This document shows positions 12,701 to 24,700 of a stretch of 64,000 nucleotides of DNA, piece by piece. This DNA comes from Gordius sp. MW1 (taxonomy: Eukaryota > Nematomorpha > Gordioida > Gordea > Gordiidae). The stretch spans positions 21,067,245 to 21,131,244 of the forward strand of contig OZ038528.1 of assembly GCA_964036665.1 (NCBI GenBank), read 5' to 3'. Position 1 is the first letter of the stretch. Every line of letters begins with the position of its first letter. Made by a program: the position numbers and the translations under genes. Under the pieces are notes generated by a model. It worked only from the letters and a program-made list of their open reading frames with translations, was not told the origin of the DNA and made no database searches.

Positions 12701-15700
12701 GATAACCTAATATACCCAATGCAAATAGATAGGGAGGGTAACGGACGACGGACGACGGACGACGGACGACGGACGGACACCAAAAAACGATCCCATAAAT
12801 TGCATAGCAATTAATTATAAAAAAATGACATTGATGATATTTTACTTCGGTTTGTGCGTAAAGGTAAATGAGTAAACCGACAAAAGCTAAGCAAATCCCA
12901 GGCACCAATCGTTTGATTATAACATTTTTAGGTGGGTACAAAGATCGAGTAGTATAACTTTTCCATACCTTTTAAAACGGTTAATAAAAACGTTTATAGC
13001 ACAACAGTTATCTAAAAATCATTTTTAACGCGTACATAATAAACTTAGAAAATGGAAATTAATAATTTGTTATAAGTTTCTGCAAGCTAAAAATACGCAT
13101 TTTTACACTGATTTTGTGGGTAATAAAGTCAATATAACTTCACAAATCCTATTCCCCACTATCTCTGACACTTCATTAACCGTTCAACAAACATATATAG
13201 AAATTATAAACACAAATAAAATTGTTTAAACTATATAACCAAATTGCTTGCAACATTTTTAATTGCGGTGCTTTCATTATAAAAAAAATTAAAATACCCA
13301 GGAAACCCCCACAACTATTCTATCGGACATATGGTTGTGGGGGGAAAAAATTCCAAAATTCCTATAATTAGTAAAGACGTAAACAATAATATTATACATC
13401 AAAGTATTTTTGCGAAAAAAAAACAAAAAACTTATTAACAACCAATGCAAAATTCTTTACTGTAATAAAATGCCAGATAGGAGGAAACTATATTTAGAGA
13501 TTCGTATTATTTAAAGGTGGAATCATTATATAATACCCAAGAAGCGAACATAACGAGCCCGGACACTAGGAGGGGACCCATGAAAGTCCACAAATCGAGC
13601 CGATTGATTTGAACCAAAAAGGCAACTACGACGGCGCTTGCCATATTCATGAGGGAATGCACTTTGTAACGCAAGGCGGACAAGGCATTAACGGTAACTA
13701 CCATTGATAGGACGGACGTGTAAAAATCCATGTATTGCAAGGATTCGTAACTCAACATGCAATACTTGAATACGGCCTCGTCGCACGAGTGGTAAAACTG
13801 AATAAAAATAATGCGATTAATTAATTTGACTTGAGTAAAATGGATGCACACAACATACGGTCGTAAATTATATAGGCTTTTTTCTATTTCGTTTTACTAC
13901 ATAATAATAGCGCCCCTTCTTAAAATGATGACAAAAAATTCTTTTGAATTCATTAATTTAGTGTTTAATGGTAGTAATTTAAACCTCCTATTTTTTACGA
14001 TTTATTTTTCAGTAATCTTAAATGGTTATCATAATATTAAGTTTTGAATTGGTATTTAATTTAATTTTGATACATTGTAATTTCAGAATTTTTCAACTAT
14101 TTTTAATGATAAATTTTAAAATCTTTTTTGTTTCTAAAAAATTTAGATACACGTAACAAAACTGAAATATATGCATTTGGCATCCTAATAAACGAGAAAC
14201 GTCTGTTAAAACAACGTCCTAATCAAACGTGGAAGCTTTAGGTAACCTTTTGCACAAACATGATTTCATAACATAAAAACAAAAATTTATAAAATTCAAT
14301 TACGATTGAGGCTGCCATATTAAGGGAATAGATGGCAGCTTCGGAGTAGAGGCGAATGGATAGGGAATAAAGGATGACGGGTACGAACATGAGGTTACTC
14401 GTTGTTAACAGGGCTAGGTATAAGATTTGTTTTTTCCTCGATATCGCTCTCCTCCCATTATCACATGCTAACCCTTCCCAACCTAGTCATTTGGTCGAAA
14501 AATATTAAAAGTTTTCATAAAAAAAATCCTTTATATTAAAAAGGAATTTAACTGAAATTACCCCAAAAGTCATCTTTTTGCACCTCCTTAACTTGTTAAA
14601 AAGCTTTTGCCCCTACCCCTCCTATCCCCTTATGCACATCCTGGTTACGCTAATTATTTATACGAAAAATTAAAGTCCCGAAATTCTTATATTTGATTAG
14701 TCACGGAAAATCGACCTCGCTTTTACGTTTTATATGTTATCTATGTTTAAAGGCCGGATACAATTTGAAACGAGAACGTTTATTGTTATCCACTTAATAT
14801 ACAAATAGACTTGAGGAAAAACGAAAGATAAAAAAGAGCAAGAAATCCCATTGTATGAACAATGTTTAAATATAGATAAGAGTGAAAATTAATAGTATAT
14901 AGTGATGGAAAATCTGTGAGTAATGTTATTAAAAAAATAGTTTCGACATATTTACCAGCAATGCATTGGCAACCGGTTATTAATATTTTCCTTTGGGTCG
15001 ATATGTGACACCTGCCTCTCATTTTGCCCCCACAAATTTTGGAATCAAAAGCTTGCACATTTTCCCCCGATTTTTTATCTTCTACGACTTCTTCATTCTT
15101 AAAAACCCCTTCGTAATTTGTTACGCAAGGTTCCGTCCTAATTTTGAAAGTGAGCAAAGAGTCGTCCTCTTCACAAATCATGTCAGCCATGAACTCATTT
15201 GCACTATCGAATCGTGAAAAAATTGTAAATGAAAAAAGGTTTAAAAAACGGCATAAAGGATAGAAATACATCACGGAAAAATTGATAAAACCGAATCATT
15301 TCTTAAAACTGAGTAATTAAGATTAAATTTCGGCTTGAATGTCAAAACTAAAAAGCATTTACATAATACATTAGTGATATTCCCCTATAAAATGTGGAAC
15401 AAACAAGAGTATGAACATTCAAATTATAATTCTTAAAAAGTGCATTCCTCTACAATTAATATTCCTAACATTGTTGATTAGTAGAGACATGCTATTTATT
15501 CAGACAATCCATCGCCATTGGTATTGCATAAACTAATTTTTCTTCCCTGATGGATTCAATGCCCATAACTATACCCTTTAATCATCTTTTATAGTTATTT
15601 TCGTTTTTATAACCATCCTTTTAAGTGATACTCTACACTTTTTCATAGTTATGCTTTTTTTATGTATATGTTAAAACCTCGTTATATTGCCGTTTACTGG

Positions 15701-18700
15701 GTATCTTTTCAGGCAATAAGCCTTCAAGTATACAAACCAGCGCCCAGTTGTCGGGTAAGGAATTATTAATCTATCGTATTGTCGAACATTTGACATTGAT
15801 AACCGTCTTTGGGGAACTTGAAAGTTTTCATGACCAAAATCCTTCCCTTTTCCCCTATTTAAAATCACGAGCGGGTAAGCCGTTTGTGATGGCTCGCATT
15901 GAACGCTCAGGTTAAAAGAGTCTGGCACCCCCGAAAAATTGAGGTGGGGAATTTGGCGATAAGATAAGCAACCAACAACCAAAATATCTTTATCCTGCCC
16001 CATATTAAATGTAATAAATATAATATTAGTCATAAAATTACAACTAGTAAAAAATAAGATTACAGGAATTATCTTATTAAAACGTTATTCATAAAATTTG
16101 TGAATAAGGAATAATTCAAGTAATAAAAATAAAAGATTTTTTTAAATAAACAGGTAGGACGATGAAAGACAGGACAGGCATGATATACTTTGCATGACGA
16201 AAGCCGGAGTACATAGCTTATCCGTTTAAAATGTAACAATAAATTGCGAAAATTTTAAAGAATAAAAATAAAAGTCATTTTTCGTACATTAGCATCGACA
16301 CTAGAGGTTTGGGAATTGATTTCGACTACCAAGGTACCCCCATTATCCACGTAATCATCTAGTGTGAATGTGAGAAGCAATGGATCTGGCGTTATAGAGA
16401 TGGTATCCAATTGCATGTACCCGTACTTGAGCACGAAGTAGTCGGTAAAGTGTTGTTTCATATGAACTCGCTCCTAAATACATAAAACACCCTTTTTCTA
16501 CACCTAAAAATTGTATTCAATGTTGAGTTTAAAAAATTTTGCGTTGGTGCCTAGATTTAAAATTATGAAATTCAAGAAAAAAGCTTTATGCCAAACAGTA
16601 TAATCTATAAATTTTGTTAAGGAAACAAGTATTTATTGCTTGTGTTACCTTCTTTTAGTTATTTTTTGCCTTAATAGAAATAAAATTTAAAAAGTAAAAA
16701 AAACTATGATAAATTATCTTCTATTGTTATCTAATAATATTTTTGGACAAATATGCAAAACCAAAGCAATATCTGAATCTCCTAAAAACAATGTTAGATA
16801 AAAAAAATTTATACAAATTTGGAGTAATTAGTAATTCTTTAAGCAAAGACATAACAAGGAATCAATTAATCTTGACGTTTATCCTATTTCGACAATTTCG
16901 ATAATTTTTAATAAAATTAAAGCATTCAAAGGCAAAACAAATGTTGAAAGTCGCTCTCACCAAAGGAACAACGACAGCCGGACAAACATCACTTCCAGGG
17001 TCGTCATTCACTGAGCGGCTGGCTGTTGATTTGTGAAGAGGCATGCTCTTATTTTGTATGGTATAATTTACATCATTCCTTCCATCTATTCGGTTTGTTG
17101 TTATAATGCTTTCATTCGCGTCTGCAAAATATTTCGCAAGCCGGAATTAGGAATTAAGCTGGCCTTAAAGATTTTTAAAACCTAATTTCCATGGGCATAA
17201 GTGGGGGGGGGGGGGGGGGACAGGGGGGGGCTGCCCCCCTCTAAATCCAAAAATTGTCGAAACTTGTTAAAATTATGGCTAAAATTTCAAAAATGATCAT
17301 TTTGCCACTCCCTAAATCATTAGTGCCCCCCCCTCTAATTCCAATGCTGGCTAAGCCCATGCTAAACCCATATAATTTTTTCTTTTAAACAAATAGCCAA
17401 GGTGGCACTTCTTTATTTTGATCTTAATGAGCCAAAAATCAAAATAACAAAATTAAAATTTTACAAGAAAAATCTTGAAATAATGTGGTCTCTTGGATCC
17501 TGAATATATACACCTTTTTGCCTCTAGAATTACATATTAAAGCTCAAAATCCTAAGTGCTCGGTGCAGGACGCAAGCCATAATCCCATAAATAATATTAT
17601 GTTGGTCTCATTATTCAATGGTGCGATTAAAATATTTGGTAGTTTTACAGTTTGTCACATCGATTGAGCCACGCTTATTTCATTCGATGTGGGTCCAATT
17701 TAAACAAATAGTTTTCACATAAAGTAATGCAATTTCGCTTTGCCCCATTAAACAAGGTGTTTTATGATCTAAATAATAATTGTGAAGGAATATAAATGCA
17801 GGGCAGTGTTGAGTCGTTGTCGAATGTCGTAATTCGATACGTTTTTATAAAATATAAGAGGTGAACTCAAAACTAAGGATTATTTCGCTAACCTCAGAGA
17901 TTGATAAGTTTTGTTCAAAAAACCTTTGAAACTGAACATTGAACTAATCTAACTCACACTTAAACATGCGTGGCACGTTATGTCACTTATAATTTGTAAA
18001 ATTATCGGGGTTAGTTGACAAATTTGGTCCCTAATAGGATCCAAGATATAAAAATAACATTTGCATGTAAGTTTTTCATTTTAAAACTTCTAAGAAGAAA
18101 TAGGCGTTGAAGGCCATGTGAGGATAATTTACATCTCGTAGATTCGTTTTAATTCCCCTTAAAAATCTAAATTTTAATAAATGATAGCCAAAGTTAGAAA
18201 TGGCTTTAGACGACAATTGTGCACCCTTCTTCCACACAGGTATATTATTTACAAAACGAAGGAAAAAGTATTGATTTTAATAAACCTTGAAAATTCCAGC
18301 CTTAAATTTTTTTAAAGGGAATTTTGAAACAATGGTTAACAAACTGAATTCATTAAAGTGAAGAAATTTGTACAAACAAAATGGCATTAATTAATGAATC
18401 AAAATAGCGCACGACATCCAAATTTATGCCAATTAAATGTAGCGCTTTATGATATGTCCAAGAAACGTAGGCGCAAAACTTTTATGGAAGTAAATTGTCC
18501 AAAAAGCACTATCGAAAATTGATTGAAGCCCCTGAAAACCATGATTGCCGCAAATTAAATGTGAACAAACTTCAACGGAGAAAAAAATTTCAAAAATTGT
18601 CTAATAATGCCTAGCCTAACTCATTAAAAGATGAAAATTAAACTTTAAGATCGCTTAAAATTAAATATTTAAATATATTACTTCACAATAAACTACTTAA

Positions 18701-21700
18701 TAATTCTTGATATCTTTATACAGCATGTATATCTAACAATTTATTTAGATCCTAAATATCAAATAAGCTTGTCTAAATATGTGACACATCATATCACATT
18801 TTCCTTTCGGGGGATAAAAATTATGATTTTCGGGCTAAATCACCTATAAAATAGTAAGAGCCAACCCAAATTAAATCATTTTTTATAATTTTAAATTAAT
18901 AAATGCGCTCAAAAAACTTAAAAATCATGTTAAGTCTACACCAAAAAAATTACTTTCGAGGTCGGATTCGTATATTTGGAGTAGAGGGTGGTATTGGTGG
19001 TCCTCGAAAATAGCGCGATTTTGGCAAGCTAAACCATCAATAATTAACACTTAATAATCAAGAACAGGCAAAAAGACTCATTGATCCCTGCTGTAAAACT
19101 ATAAATTGCCATGTATTTTAAATGATCGGTTAAACTTAATGTTCACAAGAAACTGAATTATTATCATAGGTCGAGCCTAATTTAATTTCTATACAATCAC
19201 TTCTTCTTTCCGAGTGAAAAAATTGTATCCACTAGTATTGTGAAAACGGCTGGGTTTTGTATGGTCTACCCTTGGTTTTAGTCGACTAAACATAAACAAA
19301 CCAACGATTTTTTGGTCTGTTAGCCGCATAAATAAACCAACCACCGTCCACAAAAAAAGACAGTTTGTGCCCTTATAACCATTTTAATGAAGGTTCCTAG
19401 CTTTAGTAGAGTTAGTCCTTACTGATATGAGGAATTTTATTAGTTGTCTTTTAAGCTTTAAATACATGAATATTGATTATTCACATATTTTTATATTGGG
19501 TTTATTTATTTAAACCTTAATATTAATAATATTTGGGAGAACTAGGTATAATATCAACATGTTTTTAATTAAAAATTGTCGCTAGATGGCAGTAATTAGA
19601 GTATATTTACAATGCAAGGTGCGACAATCGTAGGAGTAGAGTTGTTAAATTGCTAACTTTAGCAATGCTAACTATGTGCTATGCTCGAGAACGAACACTA
19701 GCTGTGTAATATGCTAGTTTAGCACAATGAGTGCTAGCTGTTCGGTGCAATAGTTTTAACAGTAGCATGTAAAAATGCTCGAGAGGTTAGTCGAAGCAGC
19801 CAAATCTATTAAACCAATCTAGCAGGAGCTCGAGCAGTAAATTCGAGCAGATAGTAGATTGAATTGCTATTTATTAAAATTACAATTTTTTTAATTATAT
19901 TATATATCATAAATAAATTAAGAACTTTGCCCCCACCCTTTTATTTTTTATCCTCTTTCACCAGGGGCGAGGGGGGTGAATTGCCCCCCCCCCTTTTCAC
20001 TCCCCTGATTTTTTAACGTCTTTCTCACCGGGGGGGGGGGCATTATTTTCTACCCTTTTTCTTACCAGGGGGGCACGGTGAAAAAGTGTATAAAAAATAA
20101 AGGGGGGGGGGGGCACGGTGGAAAAGAGGGTGAAAAATAGGGGGGGGGGAAAACACCCCCCCCCCTCTGGTGAGAAAGAGGGTAAAAAATAAGGTGGGGC
20201 AAAACGCTCCCCCCCCTCCCCTCTGGTGAGGAAGAGGGTAAAAAATAAGGGGGGGGGGGCAAAACACCCCCCCCCCTCCCCTCTGGTGAGAAAGAGGGTA
20301 AAAAATAAGGGCCCCTCCCCCTGGTGAGAAAGAGGGTAAAAAATAAGGGGGGGGGGCAAAGTTCTTAATTTATTCATAAATTGTAATTTTAACAAATAGC
20401 AATTCAATCTACTATCTGCTCGAATTTACTGCTCGAGCTCCTCCTAGATTGGTTTAACAGATTTGGCTGCTTCGACCAACCTCTCGAGCATTTTAAGTGC
20501 TACTGTTAAAACTATTGCACCGAGCAGCTAGCACTCGTTTGAAGCTACTTGGCAATTTAACAACTATACGTAGGAGGAGGGGTTTATTATCTTCATTTAT
20601 TTATGTACAAGCCAATAATTGTGTCCACCTTAAATTTAATTTTAATGTGTTTATAAGCAATGAGTCAATTAGTACACTCATAAAATGATATATAAATGTT
20701 TTTCCCCTTGCGATATGTACACCTTGACAATAGCTTAAGTTTCTTTAAAAACTCTGTCCTCATTCACTAGTTTTAGCTCATATCTCATAATTTTTAAATA
20801 CACATAAACTCCGTAGAATTTTATTTAACCATTTAAAAAGAAAAATCCCTTGCTAATATAAACCCGCCTACACTTTATTGTGGATAAAACAATCCCATCT
20901 TTATTACCAAGGAAATGAGATACAAAAATATAACTATTGAGGTTTACAAAATAGGTATTTTGACCTAGGGCCTGGCTTATATTAAAGTTTATTTTTAAGC
21001 TTATAAAAAAATAATCATTTGTGGTTCACAAAAGATGCCGCCCAAAAATAAAAAAGGTATTTTTATATATATAGCAAAAATAATCAAGTGAGAGTTAAAA
21101 AACAAACCAAATATGAAAAAGAATTTTGACCTCAGGCTGGTATAAGACAAATTAAATTCAAGCAGTTTCCATTATTTATTTTGAGGCAAAAAGCTATTAT
21201 TTTTAGGCCATGGAACCATAATTTGGTAGTTTTCCATTATAAACCAAAAAGCTAGAGAGTAGAGACCAGAAAAACCCGGCCCGTTACCCGGCTGGCCCGG
21301 GCGGGCACCATAAAAATTCGAGCAATTCGGGCTCAATGAGATTTCTTTATATAGTTTATTATTTTGTTTTCGTGTATTATTTTATCACTTTTTTGATTGT
21401 TTGATAATATTCATTAACCGTAGTTCTTATCTAAAAAATAATGGAAAATTAATTTTGAATTTGTTACAACTTACAAGTATATAACAAAATTAGTGATAAA
21501 AAGTTAAAAAATGATCATTTCGGGCCGGGCGGCTCTAATGATTCTAGCTTGGCCCGGCCAACACTTAGAAGGGTTGAGGGGGGCTCGGGTCGGGTAATTT
21601 GACTAAAAAATTGGACCAGGTCGGATGGGGTTCGGGCATATAAATTTGAACAAATCTGACCTCTGTTCGAGGGGATAAGACATGAGACATTTTTTGTCGA

Positions 21701-24700
21701 AAGTGAGTCCATAAATCCTATAATAGTGTGCTTATCTAATTATATTTATTGATTAAAAGTTGATGTCGATATAAGTGTGTATTTTATTTATATTTAAATG
21801 GGATTTGATTAATTAATCCATGTGGCTGTGATCAGAAAAGGAACAAAAATTTTATGCTTCATTGGCTTTAAAGGAATCTGTTTCTAAGTTAGACTCACGC
21901 AATATTCCTTTTTACCCTAAGTTTTTTTATTTCAATTTGCTAACGCCCGATTCCAAGTCCAACACTTTTTTAAATTTTTGGACAGCCTTGACGTTTACAA
22001 TTTAGCAAATTTTACATTGAAATTTTATAGAGCTTTGTCTTTAGTTCCTCCAAAAGGATATAAGTTTTGTAAGATTAAGCTCCAGTAACTATTGGCATTA
22101 GAAATTAATTAAAAAAAATTACGTTTAAGGTTATTAATTCTTTATTTATTTTGTATTTTAAGTAGTGAATTAATAATTCAACAAATTAAATTTATGATTT
22201 ATAAGTAAAAGTCATTTTAATTGCAAATAGACTATTATAATTATTATAAAATAAATACACATATTTTTATGATTAGATTTATATGTATAAAATCTTAAGA
22301 TATCTAAGATGCAATAGAAAGAAAAAATGTTTTGTAACTTACTCTCAACTAGGTACAATATGGAAAAGCCAGGTATTGTATCATTGCCATCCAATTCATT
22401 TTGTATGCTCCCCCCAAACTTTAGTGCAACGTAATAAAAAGAATCCGTTTTTGGAAACACTTTCTGCATATTGTATTACATAATACTATTTCACTCAAAT
22501 AAAAATTCATTTATGTATAATGAAGACGATCTTTAAATGCACTCCCGCGCGAGTATTCGTGAAAATTCCCAACTCCATTAACTTTTCAAAACTTTTAAAC
22601 CATTATTTATAAACACCCCAAATTTTAGACATATATATGTTATAATAATTACAAAAAGTATAAACCAATTTCTCAAACCCCAAATTTTGTTGAGATTTAA
22701 ATGCCTAGCATTATTTTTTGGACTCAACGCCATGTATCTAAAAGAAAATTAAAACAACTAAAATTTTAGAATGTTTAAAATGTCTAAAAAACTTAATTTT
22801 GCAACCATATAATACTCAAGTGGTCACATTTTCTTGGCGCAATTTTCACATAAATAGTACATGGTAACTTGACTTTAATAAATGATTTAAGCAATTATAT
22901 GAATCTTTTTATCTTACATATTTGGAAAAAAAAACATACATTCCGCTTTTCAAGCATCTGGGAAGGTTTTTTTACTTTAATTTCCAATAAAATCCTTTAC
23001 ACCTAAGGTCATCATACATAGATTGTATTTAAAAAATTTTTTTTGATTAATTTAAAAAAAACTTACGTAAGTACATTTGTGGGGTACACACTAGAGAACT
23101 GCACGGGTGACCCGAAACCCGGGTCGGTTGGGTTGGATTTAAAAGTGTCGGGTCAAAGGTTATGAATCATATAATGCAAAATACAGGGGACATTTGTTTT
23201 TAATTAGTACTATTATGCATAATATTTTTTAATTAATATCGAAATTCATTCAGTTAATTAAATTCTTTTTGTTTTTTTAAATCTGATTGTTTTAATTTGG
23301 ACGCAAATTTAAATTTGACTCGTGAACGGTAAAATATATCAACAATATTATATTTTTAAATTGTATTTAAATAATGTAAAGCGGTAGTTCATTATTAATT
23401 TAAACTACGTAAGTAGATATTCATAAAACAAATAAAAGTAAGTTTAAATTTTTTAAATGGTTCATTTGCAAAACAATATATTTTAAATTAAATGTGACCC
23501 GATATTGTAGATGCTATCATATTTATACCTCTATATATAATAAATCATTCAAATTAGTAATCAAAATCTGAGGTAGGTAAGGTATCAATTAGATTCGTAA
23601 ATCGCACTTTAATTTGTCGATTAAATTTTACAAACCGCCATGGGGAGGGGGCAATAATTTAATTTTAGTCGAAAAAATTTCTAAGATTTTTTGGAGTTAG
23701 AGGGGGAAGCCGCCCGTCCCTACCACCCCTTGGCTACGCCCATCATGCACACCGTGATTTTTCTTACGCTCGCGTTGGATACCAAAATTTAACGCGTTCG
23801 GGAAGGATTCGGTAAAAAAATTTAAACGCTTTCGGGTCGGGCCGGGTCGGGTCCGGGTTAAAAATTTTAAAATTCCTTCGGGTCGGGTCGGGTTCGGGTT
23901 GAAAATTTTAAAAGGCTTTCGGGTCGGGTCGGGTTAAAAAATTTAAATGCTTTCGGGTCGGGTCGGGCTCGGGTTGAAAATTTTAAAAAAATTTCGGGTC
24001 GGGTCGGGTTCGGGTTGAAAGTGACTTTGCAGTACTCTAGTGCACACCCAACGAGCTAAAAATCTTCTATATATTTAAAAGTATTTGGTAAAAACCTATG
24101 AAATTTTGACCTAACCATAGACTAGATGGACTACTCATGCCATATGTTGCATATGGTTAATTGTGTGTCAAATTTTCCTCCATTTTGAAGAAGACAACTG
24201 GTGTATTTTAACCATTTAATTTTGCGCTATAACAGTCAATTTACCTTCCTCACTGGTTTATAAATTAAAAAGAACGTCACTAAATTAATATTATACAAAA
24301 TAGCAATTAATATTGATGGCGCTATATTATTAAACAAACTAACATTTTTATTTTTTATGTATTTTTAAATAATATTTATTTTAAAATGCTGTTTTTGATA
24401 TCTACCCAATTCAATATTTTTTATTTACCTTTTAAAGATTATTTAATTTGCGAAAATTACGAATTTTTATATAATCACCACTTTACAATATGCCTTTTAA
24501 AATGGTGGAAAAAAGGGTACACATTTTGTGCGTTGATGAGCAGTCCACTCTAGTCTATGGACCTATCCTAGTTCTTGATAAATTAGACTACTGAAAAGAC
24601 CAGTGGAATTAGTCTGAAATAGTTTATAACTATCGTGGGGTATGAGATTGGTTAGTTTTGGCACAAAATGATCTATTCTTTTATTTTTAACAACACTAAA

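Larger units (their letters stand above)
17122..22342 (-). other. 5.2-kb TMEM8 intron filled with repeats
   Basis: Holds the element at 17190-17361, a partial TAGTGTTG-family end at 19233, the 0.9-kb element 19637-20568 and a CCCGG-rich region 21259-21668. The stretches 17362-19230 and 20570-21250 show no coding block I can recognise. Confidence 0.5.

Noticed and set aside
19997..20407. Proline-rich open frames (three overlapping, minus strand)
   Set aside because: They are translations of C runs in the ~57-bp minisatellite inside a transposable element, with the same phrase repeating in all three frames.
23815..24020. Telomere-like repeat
   Set aside because: TCGGG-type repeats are the arm of a bounded hAT-like element with target duplications, not an (TTAGG)n or similar array.
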